DNA of 64,000 nucleotides from Peribolospora baueri (Eukaryota > Basidiomycota > Peribolosporomycetes > Peribolosporales > Peribolosporaceae). Positions 31,961-43,147 of this stretch are shown one piece after another; the stretch's first letter is position 1; every line of letters begins with the position of its first letter. Where the stretch lies: contig JAMDHS010000081.1 in the NCBI GenBank assembly GCA_029717555.1, positions 1-64,000 of the forward strand. Reading direction: 5' to 3'. The position numbers were made by a program, and so were the translations under genes. Under the pieces are notes generated by a model, which was not told the origin of the DNA, made no database searches, and was given only the letters and a program-made list of their open reading frames with translations.

Positions 31961-33241
31961 TGGATGGGAGAGGGAGGAGATGGAGCTCGATGGCGGATGG
32001 CGGATGGCGGATGGCGGCTTGGTCGGCGCGTCATGGATACCGAAAAGAGGCGTGCTCGGCCGTAAATAGGGGCGGGGCGCTTGATAGAGCCCTGCGGGCT
32101 TCGAGCAGAAACCGGTCCGAGAGTGCGGGCTACGGGCCGGCTGTACTTAGTAAGCGCAGGCGTGGGTAAGATAGAACGTTTGGTCGCCGAGTCGCCGAGT
32201 CGATGTTCAATGATGGTTTGTGTGATGGATGGGGTGGGCGAATGGGATTTGGATTGATTGGCGTGGGCACCGGGTGAGGACGATGGAGGGCACGTTCGAC
32301 GGATGGATATTGGTGCGGGGAAGGAAGGTGAGTACGTACATATGCCATATCCCGTTGGGCCAGGTCAGGGTGATTGTCGAGCTTTCTCTGTGTGTGTGTC
32401 CTGGATGCTCGCTGTCATGGTCATGGTCACTGTTCGATGCGTCGCCGACGTCGTCGTCGTCCGGACGAGGTGTGGGCGAAACGAGAACGAGAGCCGGAAA
32501 GAGTTAGGGGCTTATCGAATTTCAAATGGAGGATGTTTTTAAAATGGGTTGGGGGCGCGCAAAAGTGTCTCGAGAGGGCGGCTAAGTCGTGTTGAAAGGC
32601 GGACGCTTGTCGGATTTCAAATCGTTCAAATCCCGCCACCGCCGCCTTTTATCTTCTCCCTTTTTCTTTTCTGTCCTCCGCCCCGGCCCGGTTGTCGAGG
32701 TCAGCGTCGAACCACCATCTCCCTCGCCCCCCACCTGGTCGGCCGTCGTCGTCGTCGTCGCCATTCCCCCGTCGTCGTCTCCAGCACTCGTCTTGTCTTC
32801 CCCTGGATTCTACTTCCAGACACAGACACAGACAGACGCCACGACCGACTGACCGACCCCGACCGACCGGCTGACTGGCCCCGACTGTCCACCGACCCGG
32901 CCTGACGTTGCCAACGTCAGCGCCCACTTACTACCCTCGCGCGTCCACACCGCGACGCCAGCTCGCCGCTTTTCGGGAGGCATTCGCTTGCTGTTCTCAA
33001 GAGCCTCGCTGTGCGGTGCCACTCTCCTCCACGCGCGGAAGACGAGATTCAACGACCAGACAAGAAAAAAAAAAGTACCCGATCCGGAGTTACTCACGGC
33101 ACGCTCCAGGCTCGAGCTTCGGGATCCTTTGACTCGCCCCGTCTTTCTATTCCTCTCCGTCCGTTCTCTCCTCTCTGTCTTCCTTCTTCTCTCTCTTGGC
33201 CTTCTCTCTTTCATTCTATCTCATTCCTCTCTCTCCCGTGC
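31961..33241 (+). other. Intergenic region before the cyclin gene
   Basis: No supported gene. It holds a 7-base ATGGCGG repeat (about 31989-32017), CGT triplet runs near 32440 and 32745, and a long CT-rich tract at about 33120-33240 that probably marks the cyclin transcription start area. Confidence 0.5.
33120..33240 (+). promoter_or_regulatory. CT-rich tract upstream of the cyclin gene
   Basis: About 120 bases are almost pure pyrimidine on the plus strand (TCTCTC, TTCCTT blocks), the kind of tract that precedes transcription starts in GC-rich basidiomycetes. A short upstream reading frame follows at once. Confidence 0.4.
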
Positions 33242-33265
33242 ATGGCCTCGCCTTCGACGATTTGA
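33242..33265 (+). other. Possible upstream ORF in the cyclin leader
   Basis: ATG at 33242 opens a seven-codon frame (MASPSTI) and stops at 33265, 197 bases before the main start. If transcription begins in or after the CT-rich tract, this would be the first AUG met by ribosomes and could dampen cyclin translation. Expression is not shown. Confidence 0.3.
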
Positions 33266-33462
33266 TCCACCCCCGTCTCCTGCCGACCAAAGGCCCCCAC
33301 ATCGGCGCTGCGCTTCGTTCGCCCTTGGCATCGTTGCATCCAAACGGCCTAGCCAGCCAACCGCGCCGGCGCAACCGCTTCAGCGACCGGTCGTCGACCC
33401 AGTCCGACCGTTGTCCTAGCTCGTCGCCACCGGTCACGCGCTCGTCGCTCCCCCACCCTTCC

Positions 33463-35991
33463 ATGTACGGGTCCTCCCAGTTTCCCGACGCCTCCTCCCA
33501 TTTTCCCGGAGCGTCGGCCATGTCGTACACCGCCGCCTCCCAAGCGGCACTCGGCATCGGCCACCCTCCCGACCGCTACGCGTACGACGATGGCGGCATG
33601 GGCGCCGCCCCTTCCGTCTGGGCCCTGCCGCCGGCTCCTCGGTTGCCCACTCGCCAGGCGTCCGCCGGCTGGAACTTCGACCCCTTCTTCTCCGCCGGCC
33701 ACTTCCTCCAGCAGACGACGCACTACGACCTCGTCGGCCAGGCCATCCGCCGCGCAGAGGCGAACCGGGCCGCGGAGGAGATGGGTATGCCGCCCGTCTC
33801 GATGCACCCACATCAGCCCGCTGTCCAATCCAATGCCGACTGGTACTCTCAACCCGCCGCCCCGGCTGGGGCGATGGCGACGTACGCCCATCAGCACCGT
33901 GACTACGCTCAGGCTCCCGTGGCACAGCATCCAGCTGCCCAGCCGGCATACGACGTCGGCTACCCGCCCCGTAGCTTCGCTTTCCCTGCCGGCCAGCGTC
34001 AGGCCCATCCCCATGCAGTCGCCACCGCGTGGCCCCACGCTTCCCAGGCTGCGTACCAGCCGCCTGCCCCGCCCACGCACTTTGACCAGCCATTCGGACC
34101 AGGCTTTGGTTACGACCGCCCGTTGATGGACCGCACCGGCACCCACTTCTCGTCCGCTCCGTACCCGCCGGCCACCGGTCACCTTTCCACGTACCATGAA
34201 GACGCTCGACTTGGCGGTGGCGTACCCTCCACTCGACAGTACGACGGCTACTATGCAGGCGGAGGCGATTACGGGTGGGATCAGGCTGCTGGCGGCGACG
34301 GGAACCACCGCGACTACGTGGAGCAGGACGCCAATGGTCAATACGATGACATGTATGCGGCTGACTTGGTTTTCCACCCCGAGACCAAGATCATGCCGAC
34401 GCCTGCACCCCCACCCAGCGCCGAAGCCGCCCCGGCTCCTTCAGCCCCCGCACCGCCTAGCCCGGGAACTCTGGATCGATCGGCCGTCCCCTTGTGCGGT
34501 TTCGGTGTCGAGATGGTGTGGGCCATCTGCGCGGCCATGCTCGACGGCTCCGCTGTCGTCTCACCTGACCATGGCCACTCATCCGCCATGTCTTCCACCC
34601 CGTACGACTCCCCGCACACTTTGTCGACGCCCGCTGCGAGCGCGGACCACTCGCCGAGTCAGCTTGGCCGCCGCGCCACCAGCGCTCACCGGTCCAGGCC
34701 GTCGGATCAGCTCGGCGTAGGCCTCATGCACAAGCTCGCCATCAGCGCACTGTCCACTCCCTTCGAGAGCGCCGTTCCTCGTTCCCGAAGCGGGCAGCCC
34801 ACGCCCGATGGAGGCTTCAGCTCACCGGTCAGCAGCAACGACGGGTCCGAGCCGGGTACACCTCCGTCGGCCAGCAAGGACGAGCGCGGGGGACGTTATT
34901 CGATGTCTTCGATGTCCTCGGCCAAGGGACTAGGTCTCGATGGCCTAAGCGTCGACATGGGTCCGCGCTCGTCCAGCTTGGGCGCCCGTTCGGAAAGCAT
35001 CGAACGATCTGGCGCAGTGCTACGGTTGGTGTCGCCCAGCTGGCAATGGGATGTTGCCGGCCAGCGGTTTCCGTCTCTGGTCTCCCAACTGCCCGCGGAA
35101 GGCGCGCATGACATTTCTCTCAGGTTGTGGAACGCGAAGAAGGAGAGCTTTCTCTCGAGCGACCTCACCTGGGGCGCACCTCGTGACGTTGAGCCGAGCC
35201 CGGCTTTCCGGCACTTTGCTCACCAGGTGCTCGCTCAGACGCTGCTGAGCCCCACGGCGTTACTCGCTGCCATGCTCTACGTCGCCCGTCTTCCCGGCGC
35301 TCTTGAGACGGCGCGGCCGGCAGCGGCCGAACAGATGTTGTCCGCCTTGTTCTCGCAACCCGCCGCGGCTCCTTTCAAGCTGCTCACTCTGGGCTTGATG
35401 GTCGCGAACAAGCACCTTGACGACAACACTTTCCTCAACAAGACGTGGGCTGAGGTGACTGGTATCCCGCTCAAAGAGCTTTCGATGCTGGAGTCGCACT
35501 TCCTCCTCTTGCTCTCGTATGATGTCGTGATCCCCGACCACGTCTGGAAGGAATGGCTCCGCCGCGTGCGTAAGCGCGAGGTCGGCCGGCTGGACAAGGT
35601 CACCGGCGTGATCGGCGACCGTTCTTGGCGCGCTATCACCTCGCCCTCTCCCGCAGGCACCATTGGCTCGGAGGGCTGGACGCAAGAACAGAGGCGGCTT
35701 ATCGACTCGATCGACACGATGCTCCAAGCCGTCAGCGCGCCCCCCCCGACGCTGTCGTCATCGTCTCACCATCACTACCGTCACTATTACTCGCGTCACC
35801 ATCGCCAAACCAGCCCCCGTGCGCTCGGCCTATCTTCCGCCCATCATCAGTCGCTTCCGTCTTCTTCTTCTGGCTTCTTCCTGCCCCTCGCTGCGACGTA
35901 TGATATCGACCTTGATGAGGACGGACCGCTGCGACCAACGGCTCAGCCGCGCCGCACGCCGTACTCGTTCTACTCCCCCCCTGCTGCTTAA
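33463..35991 (+). CDS. PCL/PHO80-like cyclin domain protein
   Basis: A single exon of 842 residues. The frame is open further upstream but has no ATG before 33463 (MYGSSQFPDASSHFPG), which is taken as the start. Residues 1-320 are Tyr/Pro/His-rich and disordered. A short conserved block, VPLCGFGVEMVWAICAAML (about 343-361), is followed by a Ser/Thr-rich linker. The cyclin box is at about 570-710, with FRHFAHQVLAQTLLSPTALL, KLLTLGLMVANKHLDDNTF, NKTWAEVTGIPLKELSMLES and LLLLSYDVVI. This is the fungal cyclin family of Pcl/Pho80 partners of Pho85-type kinases, which link nutrient state to cell cycle and polarity. The lack of introns in a region of intron-rich genes is notable. A possible upstream ORF lies in the leader. 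Confidence 0.85.
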   Translation: MYGSSQFPDASSHFPGASAMSYTAASQAALGIGHPPDRYAYDDGGMGAAPSVWALPPAPRLPTRQASAGWNFDPFFSAGHFLQQTTHYDLVGQAIRRAEANRAAEEMGMPPVSMHPHQPAVQSNADWYSQPAAPAGAMATYAHQHRDYAQAPVAQHPAAQPAYDVGYPPRSFAFPAGQRQAHPHAVATAWPHASQAAYQPPAPPTHFDQPFGPGFGYDRPLMDRTGTHFSSAPYPPATGHLSTYHEDARLGGGVPSTRQYDGYYAGGGDYGWDQAAGGDGNHRDYVEQDANGQYDDMYAADLVFHPETKIMPTPAPPPSAEAAPAPSAPAPPSPGTLDRSAVPLCGFGVEMVWAICAAMLDGSAVVSPDHGHSSAMSSTPYDSPHTLSTPAASADHSPSQLGRRATSAHRSRPSDQLGVGLMHKLAISALSTPFESAVPRSRSGQPTPDGGFSSPVSSNDGSEPGTPPSASKDERGGRYSMSSMSSAKGLGLDGLSVDMGPRSSSLGARSESIERSGAVLRLVSPSWQWDVAGQRFPSLVSQLPAEGAHDISLRLWNAKKESFLSSDLTWGAPRDVEPSPAFRHFAHQVLAQTLLSPTALLAAMLYVARLPGALETARPAAAEQMLSALFSQPAAAPFKLLTLGLMVANKHLDDNTFLNKTWAEVTGIPLKELSMLESHFLLLLSYDVVIPDHVWKEWLRRVRKREVGRLDKVTGVIGDRSWRAITSPSPAGTIGSEGWTQEQRRLIDSIDTMLQAVSAPPPTLSSSSHHHYRHYYSRHHRQTSPRALGLSSAHHQSLPSSSSGFFLPLAATYDIDLDEDGPLRPTAQPRRTPYSFYSPPAA

Positions 35992-37082
35992 TATTTGTCG
36001 CCCGTCTCCCGTTCCCGTCCGCCGATTCCATCTCATGTCATCTCATCTGGATCCTTTGTCCCTCTCTTCTCTGTCCCCCTCCCTCCCCCCTCCCCCCTTC
36101 CTTCCTTCCTCTCCTCGTCTCGACCGCCTGCCTTCCTTCTCCTTCCCCTTGACCGGAACCGCCGACCGATCGTTCATCAAGATGCACTCCTCTCACTCAC
36201 GTTAGAGGCGATTTTCCCGTAGCTAGCTACGTTAAAGGCGATTCTCCTGTAGCTAGCTAGTTAGCCACCCTCCCAGCCACTCTGCTTACCTGTCAGCACA
36301 CACACTGGCGGCTCGGCTCCCTCCCCCGTTCTTTTTTTTGCGCCCGCCCCCCATTTTCCGAATCCTAACGAAAGCGTGATTTGGTTTGGCCGACAAGTTG
36401 AGCGCGGGTTGCGTACATACAGAGCATGTCTCGCGTGTCCGGTCGCTTTGGAGCTTTTGTGGCGGTTCCACGGGGGCTCACAGTCAAAAAGGGCTGTCTG
36501 GGAACTCGCCTTGTCCAGCAGGCCAAGCTAGGGAGGTCGGGCGACTAGAAGGTGAACGGGATGGGATACGGGTTACGATTGCAACGAAGGAAAAAGAAAA
36601 AAAAAAAAAATAAGAACGAACTATTCAAACCCGATGAAATCCATCCATCCAATCCATTCGGAAAAAAATTTCAAAGCTCCAAAGAGAAAAAAAAGAAAAG
36701 ATAGCCGAACCGGAAAGGAGGAGAGAAGACTGATATGGAGGAAACCAGAGAGACCGGAGATGAAACTAAGTGGCTAGCTAGCTAGCTCCCGGCGATTCCA
36801 ACGACGCGGCTAAGTACAGGAGGGCGATGACCGGGAGCGAGAGAAAGGAGAGAGAGGGAGGGAGTATTGGAGACGGGCGGAAGAGGAGCGTAGGGAACGT
36901 CCAAGCGCAGACGGAAACAGAGAGGCTCCGAAGGCAGGTAAGAAAGAAAGACAGACGGGTGGGTGAAGCGGGTCCAGTGAGAGCAGGTATAGTAGAGAGG
37001 AACGGGCGACGAAGGGACGGTGACCAAAAGAGGAGGAGGGGAAGGGAGGGAGTCGCCACGAAACGGTGAGACAGCGGGGCGC
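35992..37082. other. Convergent 3' intergenic region, 1.1 kb
   Basis: This lies between the stops of the cyclin and the PX/DUF3818 genes. It holds a 30-base tandem repeat, a GCTAGCTAGCTAGC run at 36773-36787 and A-rich stretches near 36590-36700 that may include polyadenylation signals. No gene was supported. Confidence 0.55.
36199..36258 (+). repeat. 30-base tandem repeat ending in GTAGCTAGCT
   Basis: Unit 1 (36199-36228) and unit 2 (36229-36258) both begin ACGTTA, contain GGCGATT and end GTAGCTAGCT; they differ at about four positions. They lie 208-267 bases after the cyclin stop, so within its likely 3' untranslated region. Confidence 0.85.
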
Positions 37083-40000
37083 TCAGACCTTCATGGCCTG
37101 GTTGAGTTCTTCCCTGAACACTTTCAGCAGAGAGTCCAGGCCGGTCGCGTGGTCGGGGTATCTGGGCTCGCGCTCGTAGAGGGGCACGGTGCGCGTCTGA
37201 GCGGTCCAAAGGCAAGAAGCCAGCGCGAGGAAGACGTGAGATGCCATGGTAGTGACGCCTGTCGGTCGACTGCGTAGCCTTTGCTCACCTTGCTGAAACC
37301 GTCACCAAAGATCTTGACCGCGTCGTCGCCGTCGACGTCGCCGCCGTAGTACCTGCATCCCGTTTCGAACTGCTTGGCACGTTTGGCTTTGTGATAGTCG
37401 GTCAGCTCCTCGATGTCCTTGATCATCTTTTCGTTGAGCGAGGGGTAGATGATGCTCCAGAGGTCGACCCTATCGGGGGAGCCGGAGCTGCCGAGCATGA
37501 TGGCGAGATGGCGGAACCTGAGAGCATGCGCACAAAAGACTGTGTCAGCAGCGAGGGGAGACGCCTCCTATGTAGGCTCGCTCTCCAGCATAGGTGCTCA
37601 CCAGATGAAAAAGTCTTGAAACACCGGATCCTGCTTGGCCATGTTGTGCATGTACGAGTAGAGCGGGTCGCAATGACTACTGATGAACCTGGCGATGGTC
37701 TTGATCGACACCTGTGGGTCCTGAATGCGTTCTCGCTGCGCGGAAACGACGGCGATGAAGCGGTCAAAGAACTTTGCAAACGTCAAGACGGCGGGCCCGG
37801 TGCGCGTCACGTTGTAGATTCTTTTCGCCGTGCCGACGAGCGGCGTCAGGAACGCTTGCAGCGCCTCGAGGGTGGAGTGCTCGGTGAGCATAGACCGGAT
37901 CTGCCGGCCGTCGTGCTGATGTGCCAAGACGCTGAGCAGGCGCTGGAGCGAGAAGATGAGGTTCACGTCGTCGTTCTCGCAGTACGCCTTGGCATGCGGC
38001 GACGGATTCTTCTTCATGAAGGCGGTGTACGCTTTGGTCGCACGGCGGATGCGGTCCATCTCGTACTTGTTCAGCCGGGGCTTTTCCGCGCTGCGAACGA
38101 TGGCGGCGACGAGCGGAATGCCGGACACTCGAGCATGATAGCGGATGACGCTCTGCAGGGCAGAATCGGCACGGGATGTTAGCGGGCGAGCCACTCACGT
38201 TGGAAGCAGCCTGACGTTCGCCGACGGGTGAGCGAGCACTCACCTTGAGGTCCTCAGGCGCCTCCACAAAGCGAGCAATCTTCTGGCACATACGAGGGCT
38301 GACGATCTTCTGTTGCAGGTCTTGGACCTCTTTGTTGATCTTGACGGGGTCGTCCTCGAGAATGAGGAGGAGGAGCCTGGGGGCGAAAGAAGACGAAAGC
38401 ACGCATCGGGCCCGTCAACAAAGGAGGCGACAAAAAAAGGGAGAAAGAAAAAATGAGGACGAAAATCGGAACAGGAAACACACTTTTGAATGAAAGCCTT
38501 CTTGAGCAGACCGTCGCGAAGGGTCCACAACATCATTCCAGCGCCGGGCATGCGCATCGCCCACCCCAGCTTGCGCCAAGGCACCGCTTCGTAGAGGGCG
38601 CGGAGCCTGGCAAAGTTGGCGTCCGCGCGATCCGAGGCGACGAAAGCGCGGTGGATGACCTTGGCAGCCTGGAGCCAACCGTACTCAAAGAGGCGTCTGT
38701 ACTGCTCCGGCACGTCCGCGTACCTGGACACGGTGCGGAGGATGTCGAGGCCCTTGAGGAAACCGGGGCCTTCCACGCACTCTTTGAAAAGAGTGTCCAG
38801 GTTGTCGCGCTCCGACGCCACCACCGCTCCGGCTCGAGCGGCTACGGCGGCACGTGCGGCTTTGCGGCCGTCGTCCACGTCCTTGCGCGCGCGCATGTCC
38901 AACATGTCCGGCACCTTGAGCGATCGCTCCGAAACAAAGCCGGTGAGCAGGAAAGCGACCGTCTCGCGAGCGTGTCCGGCCCCGCGGATGGCGAGCGTGT
39001 CGCGCAGCCAGCCGCGCAAGATGCGCCGACGAGTGTCCCCGACGGGCGTGCGCACCAGCTCAGGGCCAGAGCCTGTCGTCGAGCCGCCGGTAGCCGAGGC
39101 CTTCTCCGTGGACCTGGCCCGCTCGGTCGCCTTGGCCTCTTCGGCCGTGAGCGATGTCGGAGAGGCGATGTCGCGAAGGCTGCGCGTATCTACGCTGTGC
39201 CTCACCTTGCCGCTGAAGACGCTCAAGGTTCGCCTTCGCAACGGCGGCTTGGAGGCGGCGGCAGCGGCGGCGGCGGCGGCCCTCTCTTCGGCCAGCATGG
39301 CCTCCTGCTTTCGCCTGATCTCTTTCGGAAGACCCTCCCTGGCTGCCGCCGAGAGACGGCGGGAAAGCGTGGAGCCTTTGGAGCGCGTGAGCGAGGGTTC
39401 GACGCCGCCGCCGCCGATCTCCTTGACGGGCTCCGCCGCCGCGGCGTCCTCGCCGTTCTTGTCCGACAGGGAGAAGACGCCTCGCGAAAGCCTGTGAGGA
39501 TTTTCAATCGACACGTCGACTTTGGGCTTGGGCGACAGCAAGGTTATTCGCTTAGGGTTCAGGTTCGACGCCGTCGCGGGGGAGGCGGCTAAGATCTTCT
39601 CCGCGTCTTCAGGCTCTTCTTTTGCCGCTTCCTCCGGCTTGTCAGCACCGGTGCCGCCGCTGCCTTCGCGGTCCACGTCGGGGATGGCGGGGAGGCCCTC
39701 TTGGCCCTCGGAGCCCTTGCGAACGGTGGTGGACCACCTGTCCGGCAGCTGAGGGGGCGGGGGAATGCTGGCGTTGGCGGCGGAGAAACGGCCAAAGAGG
39801 GGCATGGAGCGAACGGACATGCGACCGAAAGATCGGCGCGAGTCGATGGACGTCTGTCGCCACAAGGCAAACTCTGGCACAGCCTCGTCCTCGCGCTTGC
39901 CGCCTTTGGGCAGGGAGCGAACGTGAGCGACGGGTGAGACGTCTTTTGCGATCTGCGTGGAAGCGGAGAAGGAAGGAAGGCGCGGTGAGGAAACTGGGCG

Positions 40001-43000
40001 GGATGGGCGAAGAAAGCACAGCGACGGACGCTCACCCCGCTCCTGAAGCGCACAAAGTCGCTCTCGCTGCGGATCACAAATTCGTCATGCCGCCACGGCT
40101 GTCGAATGCGAAGGATGTAGGACTGAGAAAAAGAGAAAGGAAGCGGTGTGAAGAGTGAGGATGGCGATTGAGAGAAACAAAGACGGATTCCAGCGCCGGC
40201 TCACCCTTTCCAAAAGGTTCCTGCGCACGCCGACAATGTCGACTTCAAAGCCACCGTAGGACAGCTTGTCGATGCTCTTGTAGAACGGCGTGAAAGAAAA
40301 GGTGTACTTGTCGCCTGGCGCGGGCCACGGATGGCCTGCCTTGGGGGCCGGGTAGAGGCCTCTGGGGCTGGGCGTGGGAGCATGCCAGTCGTCGCCTTCG
40401 TCTTCCGAGGTCGCCTGGCCGGCGTGGATGTACGCGGTGAGGTAGCGGACAGTCCAGCGTTCGAGGGTGCTCTTGATCAAGGAGCCTATGGTCAGGATGG
40501 AAGGGTCGATGTGGTCGCCGTGGTCCATGGCCTTGCTGAGGCCTTTGCCGTGCGCGGAGCGCAGGATGGGCAAGATGGCGGTGAGCCAGAACGAGTTGTC
40601 GCCGGCGGCCGTTGGCACGGGTACGCCTCCGCTGAAAGGCACGGCTTCCTCCTCCTCTTCTTCTTCCTCCCTGTCCGCCGCCGCCGCCGACGTATCGTCC
40701 TCGTCCACGATGCGTCGCGAACCCACTTCGCCCGGTTCGGCCTCCGACGAGACTAGCACCGCTGCTTCTTCGCGGGCAACCGAGGCACGTGTGGCGGCAA
40801 CCGGCTCGTCACGCGGAGGCTTGCCGACGAGGGGAAACGTGCGGAGGGCGTTCTTGATGAGAAAGCGGAGGAGGGGGAGGTCGGGAACGTTGGCGTGGGG
40901 ATCGATCACCCATTCACTTTCCTCCTCCTCCTCGTTCTCGTCCTCTTGTTGGTCTCCTTCAGATGAACCAGTGGCGGCGTGGCCGTTGCCAGCGAGCGAA
41001 GGGTTTTGCTCGTCCTCCTTTCCGGGAGGGTCGAGAGAGGTAAGCTGCCAAGCTTGCTCGAGCTCCCACCTGAGTTCACGCCGAACGAGGTCCTTGAGGA
41101 GATCTGGGTGGAAAGAACGGCGAAGCCATAGCGTCGTTCGATTCGTCAGCGAGTGTCAACGCCAAAACCCGGCCAACCGACCGACCGAGCGGATGGTGAG
41201 ACGAAGGGATGCTCACAGTGAGTGCCTTCGGGAGTCATCCCGTTCGGCCTCGGCCGGGACTCGACGCCTTGCTCGTCGTCGACGGCGTCTTCCTTGTCCG
41301 CGCCGGTGGTCGTGACGTCCCTCTCCGTGACGACACGCTTGGACTTGTCCTCTTCCGCTGATGGACCTACAGGCACAGGCCCTTCCGCTGATGGACCTGC
41401 AGGCTGTTCGTCTTCAGGTGCGGACACGGGTGTGACGAGTGCTCTCGAGCCTGAGCCCGAGTCGGAGCCGGAGCCAGAGCCTACGGAGGCGGAGTGCGCC
41501 TCAAGGAAAGCGGCGGCAGGAGACGGGCTGCGAGGGGCGGTGACATCGGTGGGGGATGGGACGAGAGCGCTCCGCTCTTCCCTTGCCGTCTCGGTGGCCG
41601 CGTCGGGCGAGGCGGCGCGCGGCCTCGTCGTGGTCACCGTCTCCTCGAAGAAGACGGGCTCGGAGGCGTCGTCGGCATCGGACGCCGGCGGGGGGACGGA
41701 GCGCACGGTGGTGGTGGTGGTGGTAGTGGTCTCGGAGCGCGTGGTGGTAGTGGTGGTCGTCGTCTCCACCTCCTCCCACACGCCGCGGTCGTTCTTGCGC
41801 CGACGACGCTCTACCTTTTTCATCGTCGTCACATCGTCGTTGGCCGCCGGTCGCGCGATATCGGGCGCGGGCGCGGGCGACGCTGGCTTGCCTTCGCCGC
41901 CGCCGGTGGAGGCAGGCGGAGGGAGGGGGTAAAAGAAGCTGCCGCCGGCAAGGCCCAATCCGGGTCCGGCCTTGCCCTGGTCGGAGAAGGCGCCGAGCAA
42001 GGGGCCCGGGTCGGGACTGTCGTCGAGATAGGGCTCGGACGAGTGGAGATAGGGCGAGGACAAGTCGAGATAGGGCTTATCCTCGCTCTCGCCCTGGTCG
42101 CCGGCTACCGGGGAACGACTTGCGCGGAGGGTGGAGTAAGCCGAGCTGGGGTCGTGAGTCGAAGCAGAGGCGCTGGCTATGGTCGGGTGGGGTTTGACGA
42201 TGATGGGCGTCTTGGAAGGGGTGAGGTTGTGAAGGACGAGTTGAGAGGGGAGATGACTGGTGGTACCAGAGCGCGGGTTGCTGGATACATGAAAGGGACG
42301 AAAGGGCGGGGGATGGATGAGCGGATCGTCGTCGCCGTCGTCGCCGTTGTCGCTTCTGCGCGTTCATGCGCGTCGCGTCGTCTTGAACGCGCATATACGA
42401 CGAGACGGCGAGGTCAACTCACCTGAGGAAGTCACCACCAGACTGGTCAACAACGCCTTCGCCTTCGCCCTCACCCTCACTCCCACTCTCGCTGAAGGGC
42501 TCCTTCTTCTCCGACGCCCGCGCCGCTCCTCCGACGGCGCTCACTCGCTTCGGCGACTTGTCCGGTTTGACAGGCCGCTGGGGCAACAAAAGCCCAGGAT
42601 CCCTATCATCGACCGACTTGGGTCGTACCTTCTTAGACAGGGCCTTGATGCTACCGAGTAGCTTGCTGCTGCGCTCCTTGGACGACGTGTCGAGCACCTG
42701 GTCTGATAGGAGCGGGGAGCGATCGGGCGAAGGGGCGGGGGCGAAGGCGACGGAAGAAGAGGAAGGCGGTTTAGGCGATGCGGCGTCGGCGTCGACGGCG
42801 TCGGACGTTTTCGCTGCCTCCGAGGCGGTTGTGGTTGTGGTTGCGACTTGTGGGCCTACGTCGTCGTTGTTAGCGTCGGCGTCCGCGATTACGGCCGCCG
42901 CGTTGCCGCCGGCGTCGGCTTTCGTCTTGTCGGCGACACCGCCGTCGCCGGCTTGGCCGTTCAAATAAGCCTTGTCATCGTCGATGGCGCCAGGCACGGC

Positions 43001-43147
43001 TCGGACGCTGGGGAGGTCGGGGCGGGGGGAGGCGACGACGACGGGGGCAGCTTCGCTCTGTGCGCTGCGGCGAGAGCGAAGGGATTGGGAGCGGGTGCGG
43101 GCGCGGGCGGCGTAGTCTACGTAACCGCCCGGCGGGTGGCCGACCAT
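37083..43147 (-). CDS. LEC1: Large PX-domain protein with PX-associated and DUF3818 regions (Lec1/YPR097W family)
   Basis: Nine exons (minus): 43147-42423, 42280-41217, 41103-40205, 40122-40036, 39952-38484, 38376-38244, 38152-37602, 37517-37289 and 37196-37083. All are in phase and give 1756 residues. Residues 1-590 are disordered: LPSQLVLHNLTPSKTP near 250 and long Thr runs flanked by Arg/Glu further on. At about 597 the PX-associated helix HYLLKDLVRRELRWELEQAW begins. The PX domain (about 850-960) has FTPFYKSIDKLSYGGFEVD and SYILRIRQPWRHDEFVIR. The rest, about 1150 to the end, is the helical DUF3818 region (WTLRDGLLKKAFIQ, EDDPVKINKEVQDLQQKI). Yeast Ypr097w/Lec1 binds phosphoinositides and lipids on membranes; that function is transferred by similarity. 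The protein is about 700 residues longer than the yeast one, mainly through its N-terminus. Confidence 0.88.

Noticed and set aside
32570-32652. tRNA-like stretch with GGCGGC...GCCGCC ends and TTCAAATCC
   Set aside because: The six-base ends pair, but no T-stem, D-arm or anticodon stem can be formed around TTCAAAT, so it is not a tRNA.
41222-41932. Plus-strand frame with long Val runs
   Set aside because: It is the reverse complement of Thr-rich codons in the PX gene, whose exon phases and domains are consistent on the minus strand.
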